Source: Paraescarpia echinospica
Lineage: Eukaryota; Annelida; Polychaeta; Sabellida; Siboglinidae
Direction: 5' to 3'
DNA length: 64,000 bases
Assembly (NCBI GenBank): GCA_020002185.1
Contig: CM034541.1
Coordinates: forward strand, 30,735,992-30,799,991
In this document: one piece after another, positions 26,339 through 36,639 of the stretch
How positions within the stretch are numbered: position 1 is the stretch's first letter
Layout of the letters: each line of letters begins with the position of its first letter
Position numbers and translations under genes: made by a program
The notes under the pieces: generated by a model
What the model was told of the DNA's origin: nothing
Databases searched by the model: none
The model's input: only the letters and a program-made list of their open reading frames with translations

Positions 26339-26434
26339 TTGTTGTAATAGTATTCTATAAATCACATTTGAAAAGATGTCCATTAAAATAATTATACCGG
26401 TGCATTTCATGCAAACAAATCACTGTGGCGACAA

Positions 26435-26486
<52 letters not shown>

Positions 26487-26487
26487 G

Positions 26488-26536
<49 letters not shown>

Positions 26537-26619
26537 CGCCACAGTGATTTGTTTGCACCAGTATAATTATTTTAATGGACATCTTTTCAAATGTGATTTA
26601 TAGAATACTATTACAACAA
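26339..26619. mobile_element. Palindromic foldback/MITE-like element with a TA-rich centre
   Basis: Inverted arms of about 95 bp flank roughly 100 bp of TA repeats. The left arm starts TTGTTGTAATAGTATTC (26339), runs through ATCACATTTGAAAAGATGTC and ends CACTGTGGCGACAATA; the right arm mirrors it, ending at 26619. The arms match almost perfectly except for a small TGCA-flanked insertion near 26403-26412. No coding capacity. It is most easily read as a non-autonomous foldback element; a hairpin made by fold-back replication is the alternative. Confidence 0.75.
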
Positions 26620-26691
26620 CTTCATAGCATCCCATTGTTTAGAAATAATATATTATATTATATTATTTCTAAACAATAGGATGCTATGAAG
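26620..26691. repeat. Second palindrome abutting the first
   Basis: CTTCATAGCATCC...GGATGCTATGAAG: arms of about 30 bp with one mismatch around an AT-rich centre (ATATTATATTATATT). It begins exactly where the larger palindrome ends. Confidence 0.85.
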
Positions 26692-28177
26692 CAATTAACT
26701 TTAATGGTTTCTTAAATTAATGCATTTACAATAAGCCATTTTCATTTACAATCGCTCGCAGTAGCTTGATCCAGGCGGACACCGTTACATGTTAAATCAA
26801 TATATTTTAGCATGGAAAGTAGGCGTTGACACAAGTATCCGACAATAGATGCACATGTCATTGCATTTACTGTATTGCAGATATTTGCGGAGATCTGCAC
26901 TGAATGCAGACATGCCTGTAACAAAAGAACAACTAAATGACAGCAAGATTGGCATGAATACTACGTTCACTGGCTTGGTAACTTCGCATTCACCAGATGG
27001 CGCGACTGGTTTCTTCAAACCATACATTGGTTTATGGATTAATGATAATGATGTTATCAGCTGTGCTATTATACTGCTTGCATTGCAGTTTTTACAATTG
27101 CCTTGCGCAATGTGGTTTTCACAACTTAATGTTGGCGTATACTGGATTTTAGTTGCATTATATACACTGTTTAAAGTTGACATCTTAAAATATGAGGAAC
27201 TTTTCCGAGATAATATAACATGATGTTGCTTGTATACAATTACCTCTGCTCTACTAACTTTAGTAACCACATATGTCGTGACGGGTTGTCAATACGCCCA
27301 CGCGTTTTAATGAGTTAATAAAACATTAAACTGTTTCTGAGATTCATAGCGTATTGTCATTATATTTGGTGCCAGTATAACTATCCTTTCAGTTAGGTCG
27401 GTAATCATACACTATGCCACGATGCGATACATATTACAATACTTTTGTCACAATAAAAGACGTGTCGCAACAGGTGACATACACATTTTTATATTTTGGT
27501 AGTCTTTCACTTACCTTACCTTACGATCCCTTGGCTCCTCAATGTACCGTATCCTCGTTGTTACGGCTTTATATGGTGTGCTTACTTCGTTTTATCTATC
27601 AATACATGTTCCTTCTAATAAACTAGTCTTTGTACTCTGTAATTGTGTAATTAAAGCTAACAATTACACACGCGTGCGCAGGTATTGCCAAACGAGCGCT
27701 CGTCATGCAATTCAAGTGTGCCCTTTGACTCTGTGATTTCGATAGACCATAGTTTTACAAATTATTAATCTCGAACCGGTTTCCAATGGGTATTTTTGTG
27801 CCTTTTTCAACATACGAAATACGTTTTTATGTAACGTATATAATATGTATGTGTCTCGATTCGTATAAAACGTATCGAGCATCATATTATGATAAACGTA
27901 TTGCTACTATCGTTAATCTAAAATATAGGTGGGAACATCATTATGCTAAACTCCTTATAAGTCCTCAAAATCAAATGTATTCCACCCGCTTAGAATATTT
28001 ATCTTATTTCCTTAAATAACGCTCCAATCTCTGTTTAACGTCTGTGTCGTTAATGCGACAGTGTTTTAATGTAAATTGGCGGGAAGAGTATTAAAGAGAA
28101 CATAAAAATAGCATAAAAACACTTGTAATACTAGTCTATTATCGACAGTTACATATATGACAAGCTTAACAGAAAGC
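26692..28177. other. No recognised gene
   Basis: Overlapping frames at 26849-27223 (plus) and 27270-26797 (minus) are open but match nothing I know. Confidence 0.4.
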
Positions 28178-28990
28178 GGTCGGTAACCTGCGGCACGCTG
28201 GCCAACTGAGGCCCGCAGAGCTATTTCATATGGCCCGCGAATTAAAATTGCGGGATTACGTTAGTCGGTGCACTTTCCATGGTCGGATTACCTTACTGCA
28301 TAATCCACTGCACCATATCTCAAGAAAGCCTGCGTGCAAGTAAATGAAAATGCCAAACGTAATGAGCGTCATCGTGAAGATTGTGGACTACGTTCGTGCT
28401 CGTGGCTTAAACCACTAACCGTTCTAGCACGTACTTACCGATGTAAATGTGCAATGTTGAAACCTCATCTACTTCTGCGAAATGCGCTGGTTGAGTAGGT
28501 GTGCCATGCTGCTTCGCATCGAGCTGAAACATGGGATTGGCTTGTTTGTGGAGGAGAGGATGTAGATTTACGGGAATTTGCTGATTCCCACATTGATATG
28601 CGATGTTTAATTGTTTTTAACATAGCATGGCGTACCTCAATCAGCAGGATGTTCAACTGCAGGGACTAGAACATATCATCGATTATATTTTACAGTTCGG
28701 TTCTGCTTTTGAGATCACGAATCTACTGTAGGAGACACAACCAATTGCATAACGCCGGCAACATATTAATATCTCGTTGAAAACACGGGACAAATAAGTA
28801 GTGTTCAGAGTAATGAGGAGACAACTAGCAAACAGTTTGGCGATCTGTGTGCTGGCAGTGGGGGCTTGCTCTAATTGTTCAACCCATTCCAGGCGGAAGT
28901 CAACGATGCGTTGTTGGCTATGGGGATGGTTGTCATCAAACTGCAGTGCGGCTCTGTGGCACTCAAAACGACATCAAACGGAGGATAACG
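28178..28990 (+). pseudogene. Degenerate hAT-type DNA transposon
   Basis: The left end, GCGGTCGGTAACCTGCGGCA followed by GGCCCGC words, resembles hAT termini of the type near GTF2IRD2/ZBED-like transposases. Downstream plus-strand translation contains EDVDLREFADSHIDMRCLIVF and, near 28880-28980, NPFQAEVNDALLAMGMVVI then KLQC, matching the hAT C-terminal pattern NPF..DV..A...LQ.ELI.LQ. Stops and frameshifts abound. No right terminus was identified; the sequence passes into an ATC-rich tract. Confidence 0.5.
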
Positions 28991-28999
28991 TTAATGATG

Positions 29000-29396
29000 T
29001 CATTGTTGTCGTCGTGATCATCGTAATAATTATTACCGTCATCTTCATAGTCGTCGTCATCTTATCCATAATTATCATCATCTTCATCACTAAGATGGCG
29101 CCTTCATCTTCCTCCTCCGTACCATCATATGTTAAACATTTATAATCTTCACCGTCTTCCTCATCATTACTACCATCATCATTATCATTATCAACAACAC
29201 CGTCATCATAATTACCATCGTAACCATCATCATCACCACCGTTAAAATCATCATCAGCCGCAGAATCATCATTATGATGACCCCTTAATTATCTTCATCA
29301 TCCTCGTCGCCATCATTACCATCCTCATTAATACCGTCTTCATCATCATTACTAACATCATCATCATAATCTCCATCATCGTCGTCATAATCACTT
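29000..29396. repeat. ATC/ATT-rich trinucleotide tract
   Basis: Impure (ATC)n with CGT and ACC variants, about 400 bp. Confidence 0.9.
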
Positions 29397-29695
29397 CATC
29401 GTTTTATTACATTACTAGTCGTTATTACATTACTGGTCGATTATTACACTACTGGTCGATCGTTACATTACTGATCGATTATTACATTACTGGTCGTTGT
29501 TATTACGTTACTGATCGATTATTACATTACTGGTCGTTGTTATTACGTTGCTGGTCGATTATAACATTACTGTTCGATCATTACATTACTGGTCGATTAG
29601 TACATTAATGGTCGGTTATTACATTACTGGTCGTTGTTATTGCGTTACTGGTCGATTATTGCATTACTGGTTGATTATTAGATCACTGGTTGTAA
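29397..29695. repeat. 18-bp minisatellite (TTACATTACTGGTCGATT)
   Basis: About 16 diverged copies of an 18-21 bp unit in one orientation, with variant units containing GTTGTTATTACG. Confidence 0.92.
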
Positions 29696-29710
29696 CAAAC
29701 GTCTTCAACT

Positions 29711-29915
29711 ATACGCTTATTTATTTTCACGCTTGTTCAGTGTCACGCTTTTATTGTTCAACTCTTCTTCTGTTCCACGCTTTTACAGTTCAGCACGTCT
29801 TAAAAAACGCTTGCAATCTTCTCTCTATTTTATGCTTTTCTGTAATTCAATGCTTCTTATGCTCCACGCTGCTATGGTTAAACGCCTTTTCGGCGCCACG
29901 TTTTTATTGATTAAC
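29711..29915. repeat. Decayed minisatellite with CACGCTTTT core
   Basis: The words CACGCTT, CTGTTC and TTCAACGC recur every 17-18 bp, directly after the preceding minisatellite. Frames here (29548-29910, 29733-29966) are repeat-derived. Confidence 0.65.
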
Positions 29916-29917
29916 GG

Positions 29918-30000
29918 CTATCAGGTCATGGGCGACCGCAGATCAACGTACGTTCTTCTATCGTAGTACGTACTTGGATTGTGGTACAGGCGTACAACGT
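29918..30000 (+). repeat. Dispersed repeat containing GTACTTGGATTG
   Basis: Matches the reverse complement of about 39860-39957 (CAGGTCA, GACCGCAGATC, GTACTTGGATTG, GGCGTAC). A shorter copy lies at 30368-30405. Probably a small interspersed element; too short to classify. Confidence 0.6.
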
Positions 30001-30456
30001 TTATTGTCTAAACGTGTCTATGCATATAAAAGTATAAATTTATTTGAAATCACGATTTTCATTGGCCAAAACCACTCCATTATCAACAAGTTACAGCCAG
30101 TGATTCACCAGACGTTGCTCCCCAGAAACAACGCTTGGAAAGAACGATGGGCCATGTGTAAGTATCGGTGAGAAATGTTCATCGGTTTTGAATAGGCTTA
30201 TGCAATTGGTAACCACACTACTCGGGATTACATGCATGCTCTAATATTGACACGTTTTTGTATCACATTAATTTTCGTCAGTGTGGTGACAATTTTACCT
30301 AAATTCTATTGCATTGCATATTTCTAAGATAATGATCATGAAAGTTCACCCCTCCTCCAGTTTTCACCAGCCGTACTTGGATTGAAATACGGGCGTACTT
30401 CGTTTGAGTATGGGCATTGCTACGTCTACGGCATTGTATAATCGTATACTACGAGG

Positions 30457-30656
<200 letters not shown>

Positions 30657-31656
30657 NNNNNNNNNNNNNNNNNNNNNNNNNNNNNNNNNNNNNNNNNNNN
30701 NNNNNNNNNNNNNNNNNNNNNNNNNNNNNNNNNNNNNNNNNNNNNNNNNNNNNNNNNNNNNNNNNNNNNNNNNNNNNNNNNNNNNNNNNNNNNNNNNNNN
30801 NNNNNNNNNNNNNNNNNNNNNNNNNNNNNNNNNNNNNNNNNNNNNNNNNNNNNNNNNNNNNNNNNNNNNNNNNNNNNNNNNNNNNNNNNNNNNNNNNNNN
30901 NNNNNNNNNNNNNNNNNNNNNNNNNNNNNNNNNNNNNNNNNNNNNNNNNNNNNNNNNNNNNNNNNNNNNNNNNNNNNNNNNNNNNNNNNNNNNNNNNNNN
31001 NNNNNNNNNNNNNNNNNNNNNNNNNNNNNNNNNNNNNNNNNNNNNNNNNNNNNNNNNNNNNNNNNNNNNNNNNNNNNNNNNNNNNNNNNNNNNNNNNNNN
31101 NNNNNNNNNNNNNNNNNNNNNNNNNNNNNNNNNNNNNNNNNNNNNNNNNNNNNNNNNNNNNNNNNNNNNNNNNNNNNNNNNNNNNNNNNNNNNNNNNNNN
31201 NNNNNNNNNNNNNNNNNNNNNNNNNNNNNNNNNNNNNNNNNNNNNNNNNNNNNNNNNNNNNNNNNNNNNNNNNNNNNNNNNNNNNNNNNNNNNNNNNNNN
31301 NNNNNNNNNNNNNNNNNNNNNNNNNNNNNNNNNNNNNNNNNNNNNNNNNNNNNNNNNNNNNNNNNNNNNNNNNNNNNNNNNNNNNNNNNNNNNNNNNNNN
31401 NNNNNNNNNNNNNNNNNNNNNNNNNNNNNNNNNNNNNNNNNNNNNNNNNNNNNNNNNNNNNNNNNNNNNNNNNNNNNNNNNNNNNNNNNNNNNNNNNNNN
31501 NNNNNNNNNNNNNNNNNNNNNNNNNNNNNNNNNNNNNNNNNNNNNNNNNNNNNNNNNNNNNNNNNNNNNNNNNNNNNNNNNNNNNNNNNNNNNNNNNNNN
31601 NNNNNNNNNNNNNNNNNNNNNNNNNNNNNNNNNNNNNNNNNNNNNNNNNNNNNNNN
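30657..31656. other. Assembly gap (1000 N)
   Basis: Exactly 1000 Ns, a scaffold placeholder; true size unknown. The long frames spanning it are artefacts. Confidence 0.99.
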
Positions 31657-32995
31657 AATTTTAAACAATCTTCCTGCTGTTAGGCAAACTCTGATCTCAA
31701 ATGTATTTTTTAAATACTCGTTTAATTACAAATATTGCCCAGGCCATTAAGTGATTATTTTCATCATAACTATTAAAAGAAGACTCTTCATATGATGTTT
31801 CAACAAATATAGATGCTGAGGAAGTGGAAATGTGCACTTATACCGGCAATATAAATATCACAACGATTATGATAGGAATGTGACAACAGCTAAGAATATT
31901 TTCCTTGCGATTTTTCATGTTGCAAGAAACTGCTACCAACAAATAAAATGCATTGTCACACATTTGCGTCAGTTTGTCGTTAAAAATCCCACCCCTCCAC
32001 CTGGAGTACAACCAATGCAAAGCCAGAAGCACACTTTTGCTACATAGATCAAACTAATGTGATATTGTTTTTTATTTATTTCTGTATGTGCAAAGTTATC
32101 TATTTTACAATCTGCAACCAGCAAATAAATTCACATCTTTGCTAATCTTATTAGATCAGTATAACTAATATTATATCAGTAATATTTAAACAATTTTAAG
32201 TGTACCAAAATTGTATTTACACTGGACCATCTTATATTATAATGTATAGGTTGAATGACGTCGTAACGTTGCTGTCGCGCATAGACCACCATAGTAGGTC
32301 GCCGTGCCCACATGTCGCCGGCCCCGGTGGCTGCGCGTCTTGCTTAAATTTGGATTTGAGTTGTTTAGATCCTGTCATGTGTCCGTTATTTGATTTTAAT
32401 GTTGCGTATATAAATTGTAATTTATGTTTATTAAGTTAAATCATGTTTCAAAACATCAATTCTGTAGGTTCTGCAATCAGGGAATGTTCATCCGACAGAT
32501 GTTAATTCCGTCCGTTTCCACATTCGCAAAAAGTCAGTGTTCACAAACTCGTGATTTGTAATAAAATAAATGTGATGAACACAGGACAACACTTCTTGAG
32601 ATGTTTATTAACATTCCGTTCATCAACTACCACCATAAGTTCACCGGAGAGCTGAAAATTCATCCGGCGCTGACAATGTTTTGCCGATCTGCTGAACCAA
32701 CGTTTGGTGACTTCGCAAAGTCGAAGACTGCTGAGGCCGCTGCTTCGGGGAAAACTTATGTGCAACACAGGATGGCGGTGGAAAGATAAGACGTCAACAC
32801 GAAAACGAAATTGCAACGTGCGTGATCGCTGGCGAAACGCATTCACTAGAACTTCCACCAATTAGAAAGTTATAATTTTGTACATGTCACTATTTACTGT
32901 AAATTTTCACTTGTCCACCGGACAACCATGCAGATCATTCTGGACAACAAATCACATGTCCCAGAAAACCGAACAAACGCTTATTTCGAACGTTT

Positions 32996-32996
<1 letters not shown>
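31657..32996. other. No recognised gene
   Basis: Frames at 32200-32439 (plus) and 32861-32541 (minus) show no recognised domains. Confidence 0.4.
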
Positions 32997-33030
<34 letters not shown>

Positions 33031-33035
33031 GTATG

Positions 33036-33083
<48 letters not shown>

Positions 33084-33114
33084 CATATATATATACATAT
33101 ATATATATATATAT
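32997..33114. repeat. (TA)n microsatellite with TACATA interruptions
   Basis: About 118 bp of alternating TA and TGTA/TACA. Confidence 0.97.
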
Positions 33115-33592
33115 GATTAATCTATGTTAATATATAATGGTTTAACTGTTTAGGGTACTATTACTCTAATGTCATGCAATATGAAATATCCACAATAGTA
33201 CGTGTGCACTTTTGGCAGGTGTACGATTACTATATGCCGGCCACTGGTGATAATTATTAATTTTTAAGACATCTTTTACATCACAATAATTTTATTAAAC
33301 CATGGTCTAGTGAACATAATAATATTAACATACTAACTGTCCTATTACAAAGGTCTTTTTAATATACTGTGATGAGTGTACTGTTATGACGCATCAAGAG
33401 CGGATCCAGAATTTTTAAAAGGGAAACCAGTGAAGATGTTAGTGTAATAAATTTAATATTACAAAACTGTTTTAATTTGGCTTAAATGAAGGTGCGATTT
33501 GCACGACTACATCGATAATTGCACACAATGCATTAATTGCAAGCAATGTTTACATACGTTCCAAAGGAATATAGTAGATAATGTGTTGTTAT

Positions 33593-33648
33593 AAAGATTT
33601 AACAAGATTTAACAAGATTGCCACCCAGAGAATTAACTCTAGGTGGCA
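33593..33648 (-). other. CR1 3' terminal repeat and hairpin, copy 1
   Basis: Tandem AACAAGATTT words at the 3' end (33593-33619), then inverted arms GCCACCCAGAG (33620-33630) and CTCTAGGTGGC (33637-33647). The same structure occurs at 49340-49367 and 63607-63633. Probably the 3' RNA recognised by the element's reverse transcriptase. Confidence 0.7.
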
Positions 33649-33748
33649 GGTGGACAAGGAAGCCCTTTGGCTTATCGAGAGTCCGACCCTTTTATCTATG
33701 TGTATCCCGCCCGTCTGAGGTATGTGTCGATTTTATTTTTAAACATAT

Positions 33749-34855
33749 TCACGCTACTAGCACCCACACAATCAGCAGGTTGTTGTAGTCTTCATCATTT
33801 CCAGTACATCTATATGACTTCCACATCATTTGTTTGTACTTAATTTTTCTAATGGCTTCTTTCGATAAGTGTTTCTTTTTGGACCGTTTTCCTTGTTTTT
33901 TGAAGGGTACACATTTATCGACTATGCACTTAATTTCACTCTTTAATACATTCCAGCATTCTGTTGCCGTCTTATTTTTCAGTGTGTTATTCCAGTCTAT
34001 CTTTGCTAAATATTTCCTCATGTCCTTATACCTTCCTTTGTGGAAATTTCTCCTATACTGCTTTTTACTATTCCTTTCTGATTTTACTTTGATGGTAAAA
34101 TGTATCTGGTTGTGATCGCTACTCCCCAGTGGCTCACATATCTTGACATTGTCAACTAATTCATTCTGTGAGGACAAAACTATGTCTAACACATTCTCAC
34201 CCCTGGTTGGTTCTAGCACATGTTGAGAAAGGAATGTATCTTGAACTAAAACTAAAAACTTGTGGTCCTCACTCCCCATACTCTGTAGAGATTTCCATTG
34301 TATATGCCCGTGGTTAAAATCCCCCATAATAATACAGTCCCGTTTGCTTACTTCCCTTATAGCGTTTTGTATTTTTTCATTCTCTTCTATGCTTATGTTT
34401 GGACTTCGATAAACTAACCTAACTGTTAACGTTGAGTTTCCTGTAACTATGTTACACCAAACAGCTTCTTCGCAATCTGCTTCTCTTTCTAATTTTATTT
34501 CATAAGCCTGAATAGATTCTTTAATATATAAAATAACTCCACCTCCCTTTCTTCCTATTCTATCTTTTCTAAACATTACATATCCTTTCAGTCCCAATTC
34601 AGCATCTGATATATCGGTGGTGGTCCAGGATTCGGTTATACCTATTATATGAGGGTCAATATCTTCTACCATAATGTTTAGTTCATTTCTTTTGTTTACT
34701 ATACTCCTTGCATTTAAACAAACACATTTATATCCAGCTTCAGAAGAGTTTTCCACACTGTTATTTGCTGATTTATTTGTGCTGTCTTTATCTATGCCTC
34801 CATTTTCAGGCTTTTCTGTGAGTCCCCCCTGCGAATCTAGTTTAAATAGATACAA
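33749..34855 (-). pseudogene. CR1 ORF2: endonuclease domain, truncated
   Basis: From the ATG at 34855, which overlaps the ORF1 end by 19 bp. The N-terminus includes CVCLNARSIVNKRNEL, then exonuclease/endonuclease/phosphatase motifs ITESW, VYRSP, IMGDFNHGHI and SSDHNQIHF, followed by a Lys/Arg-rich linker up to GNDEDYNN. There the frame jumps across the deletion into the C-terminal coding region out of frame, ending LLIVWVLVA. The RT domain is absent, so it cannot retrotranspose itself. Confidence 0.85.
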
Positions 34856-36029
34856 CCTGTCCCACTGTCAACAGATCGCAGCAGGTTCTCTGAGAAAACT
34901 GCTGCCCCCTTTCCACTAAGATGGAGGCCATCTCTCATGTACATATCTTCCCTCCCAACAAAGTATCCCCATAAATCTGTGAATCCCACCCCCTCTTCGT
35001 CACACATCTGCTCAACTAGTGCGTTGATCGCCATCCTCTTACAGTTTCTATACGTTGCCCCCCTTCCTCCCATTACTGGCAAAATTCCTGACAGAATAAC
35101 CTGTTCAACTCTCGTCTTCTGTAGCTTCCTCACTAACTGTCTATACTTCTGTACTATCGCAGTTGTTCCCTCCCTGTCTGCATTATTTGTTCCTACATGT
35201 ACCAGTATAGACCCCCCCTTGCCATGTCCCAATACCTTCTCTACCCTGTCAGTTACATGTTCAATCCTAGCCCCCGGTAAACAAACAACGATGTCCTTCC
35301 CCTCGCTCAGTGCCTTGTCCGTCTTTCTCATAATGGAGTCGCCCATAAACACCCTCTCTTTCCTCTCTCAATCACTGCCTTAGAATAGCTCCTTCTTCGG
35401 TTTGCATCTGTCTGCTTGTTGTCTTTCCCCCCTGTCGTCTTCTCTCCTGTCACATTCTCTTCCGATCCATTCTTTCCTGTCGCTTTTTCTCTTGTCACCT
35501 TCCCCGACTTCTCTTCTATCACATTTTCTCTCACTTCCTTTCGTCCCTTCTTCGTTCGTCCCATCTCGTTTTCCTCTCTCCTCTCCCTTCCCATCTTCCC
35601 TCCCTCCTTCTCTACGGTCACTTTCTTCCCTGTCACCTTCACGCTTGTCACGTTTTCTGTTGTCGATTTTACAATTTCTTCCCCTCCAATCACCTTCCCT
35701 CCTCTCAATCTCCTTTCCTCAGTTTTCTTGCCACTGCTATTCTCCTTCAGTCTTGCAGTATTCTCACCTCTCTCCCTGTCGTCTCTCTCCATTCGACCTG
35801 CCTCCTTGCTAATTCCCATCTCCATTCCCTTCACAATATCTGTCAACCTAACTATCTCCTTCTGCAGACACTCCACCTTCCAACACCCAATGCACTGAAA
35901 GGTGAATCCTTCCTCCATGGTTTCTGCCCATGACTTCCCACAGCCGGACAATGCAAAATCTACCCAGCTGTGGCAGTGATCGCACACCAAGTGTCGCTTT
36001 GCCTTGACTTGCCGCTTGCAAGGCGCCAT
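34837..36029 (-). pseudogene. CR1 ORF1: PHD-like finger plus SGNH esterase, one frameshift
   Basis: Frame 36029-35328 starts MAPCKRQVK and has a PHD-like C..C, W, CG, F.C..C arrangement (CDHCHSWVDF...FQCIGCW), a short coiled segment, and a long low-complexity Lys/Glu/Gly linker with repeated VTGKKVT/VTREKATG words. Frame 35352-34837 is an SGNH/GDSL hydrolase: GDSIMRK with the catalytic Ser, HVGTNNADREG, and DGLHLSGKGA with the Asp and His. The two join near 35340 only after a one-base shift (RGCLWATPL versus FMGDSIM), so ORF1 is broken here. The esterase is probably involved in element RNP or membrane interactions; its role is unproven. Confidence 0.85.
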
Positions 36030-36050
36030 ATCCCGATCAGAATTTATTTA

Positions 36051-36639
36051 ATAACTTAACTAACTTAGTCTTTATAAAGACTGTTTCCTGTGTACTACAG
36101 CACACTTTAGGTTACAAATTTCAATTACACAGCCAACTATTTATCCTGACACGAACGCTATCATTACCGGTAGTGACCTAATTTAAATACAATCAATTAC
36201 GTTACGTTAGGCTGCTTTATTTATTTAGGTTACGCCGCCCGACTATCGCCCTTGCTTAATTTTAACAACAATGCTACCTAATCAAAATATCTAGCAAGTA
36301 CTGGCTTACACAGATATTATCTTATGTAAGTAGTTTGATGGTTGTTACTTTATCTCCTATATATTCTACCACATAATCAGGTTTGTTAAATCTTGTTTAC
36401 AAATTACCGAAACCTAAGTGAGTTACCCTATTATCTCTCACTATACTAAGGTATTCTAAAATACTATAACTAACTAACTTTAAGCACAACTGCTACTCAA
36501 TATATGTTTATTGCAACTTTATGAATGATATTAAGGCAAGAATAATACTTATCAATCAGTAATTCCACTTGTTTATCAACTTTTCTGCACCACCAATTTC
36601 TACGATCTATCTCCGCCAAATATAGCCTCGAAGTTTGAT
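36051..36639. other. No recognised gene; possible CR1 5' UTR
   Basis: AT-rich, with repeated AACTTAACTAACTT-like words. Part may be the 5' UTR of CR1 copy 1. Confidence 0.35.

Larger units (their letters stand above)
33593..36050 (-). mobile_element. CR1-clade retrotransposon copy 1, reverse transcriptase deleted
   Basis: Minus-strand element with, in 5'-to-3' order, ORF1 (PHD-like finger, SGNH esterase), the ORF2 endonuclease, a deletion, and the 3' end. CR1-type ORF1 proteins with PHD and esterase domains are an established architecture. Compared with the copy at 49313-52144, about 1.73 kb (its 49497-51225) covering the linker and whole RT is missing; the junction lies near 33775-33782. 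The 3' end is a 10-bp tandem word (AACAAGATTT) preceded by a hairpin. The 5' boundary is uncertain and UTR may extend beyond 36050. Confidence 0.88.

Noticed and set aside
26849..27223. 124-codon plus-strand frame as a membrane protein gene
   Set aside because: It overlaps an equally long minus-strand frame and has no recognised family or splice context.
29397..29695. CRISPR-like array
   Set aside because: Repeats are contiguous 18-21-bp units without unique spacers, in a eukaryotic genome.
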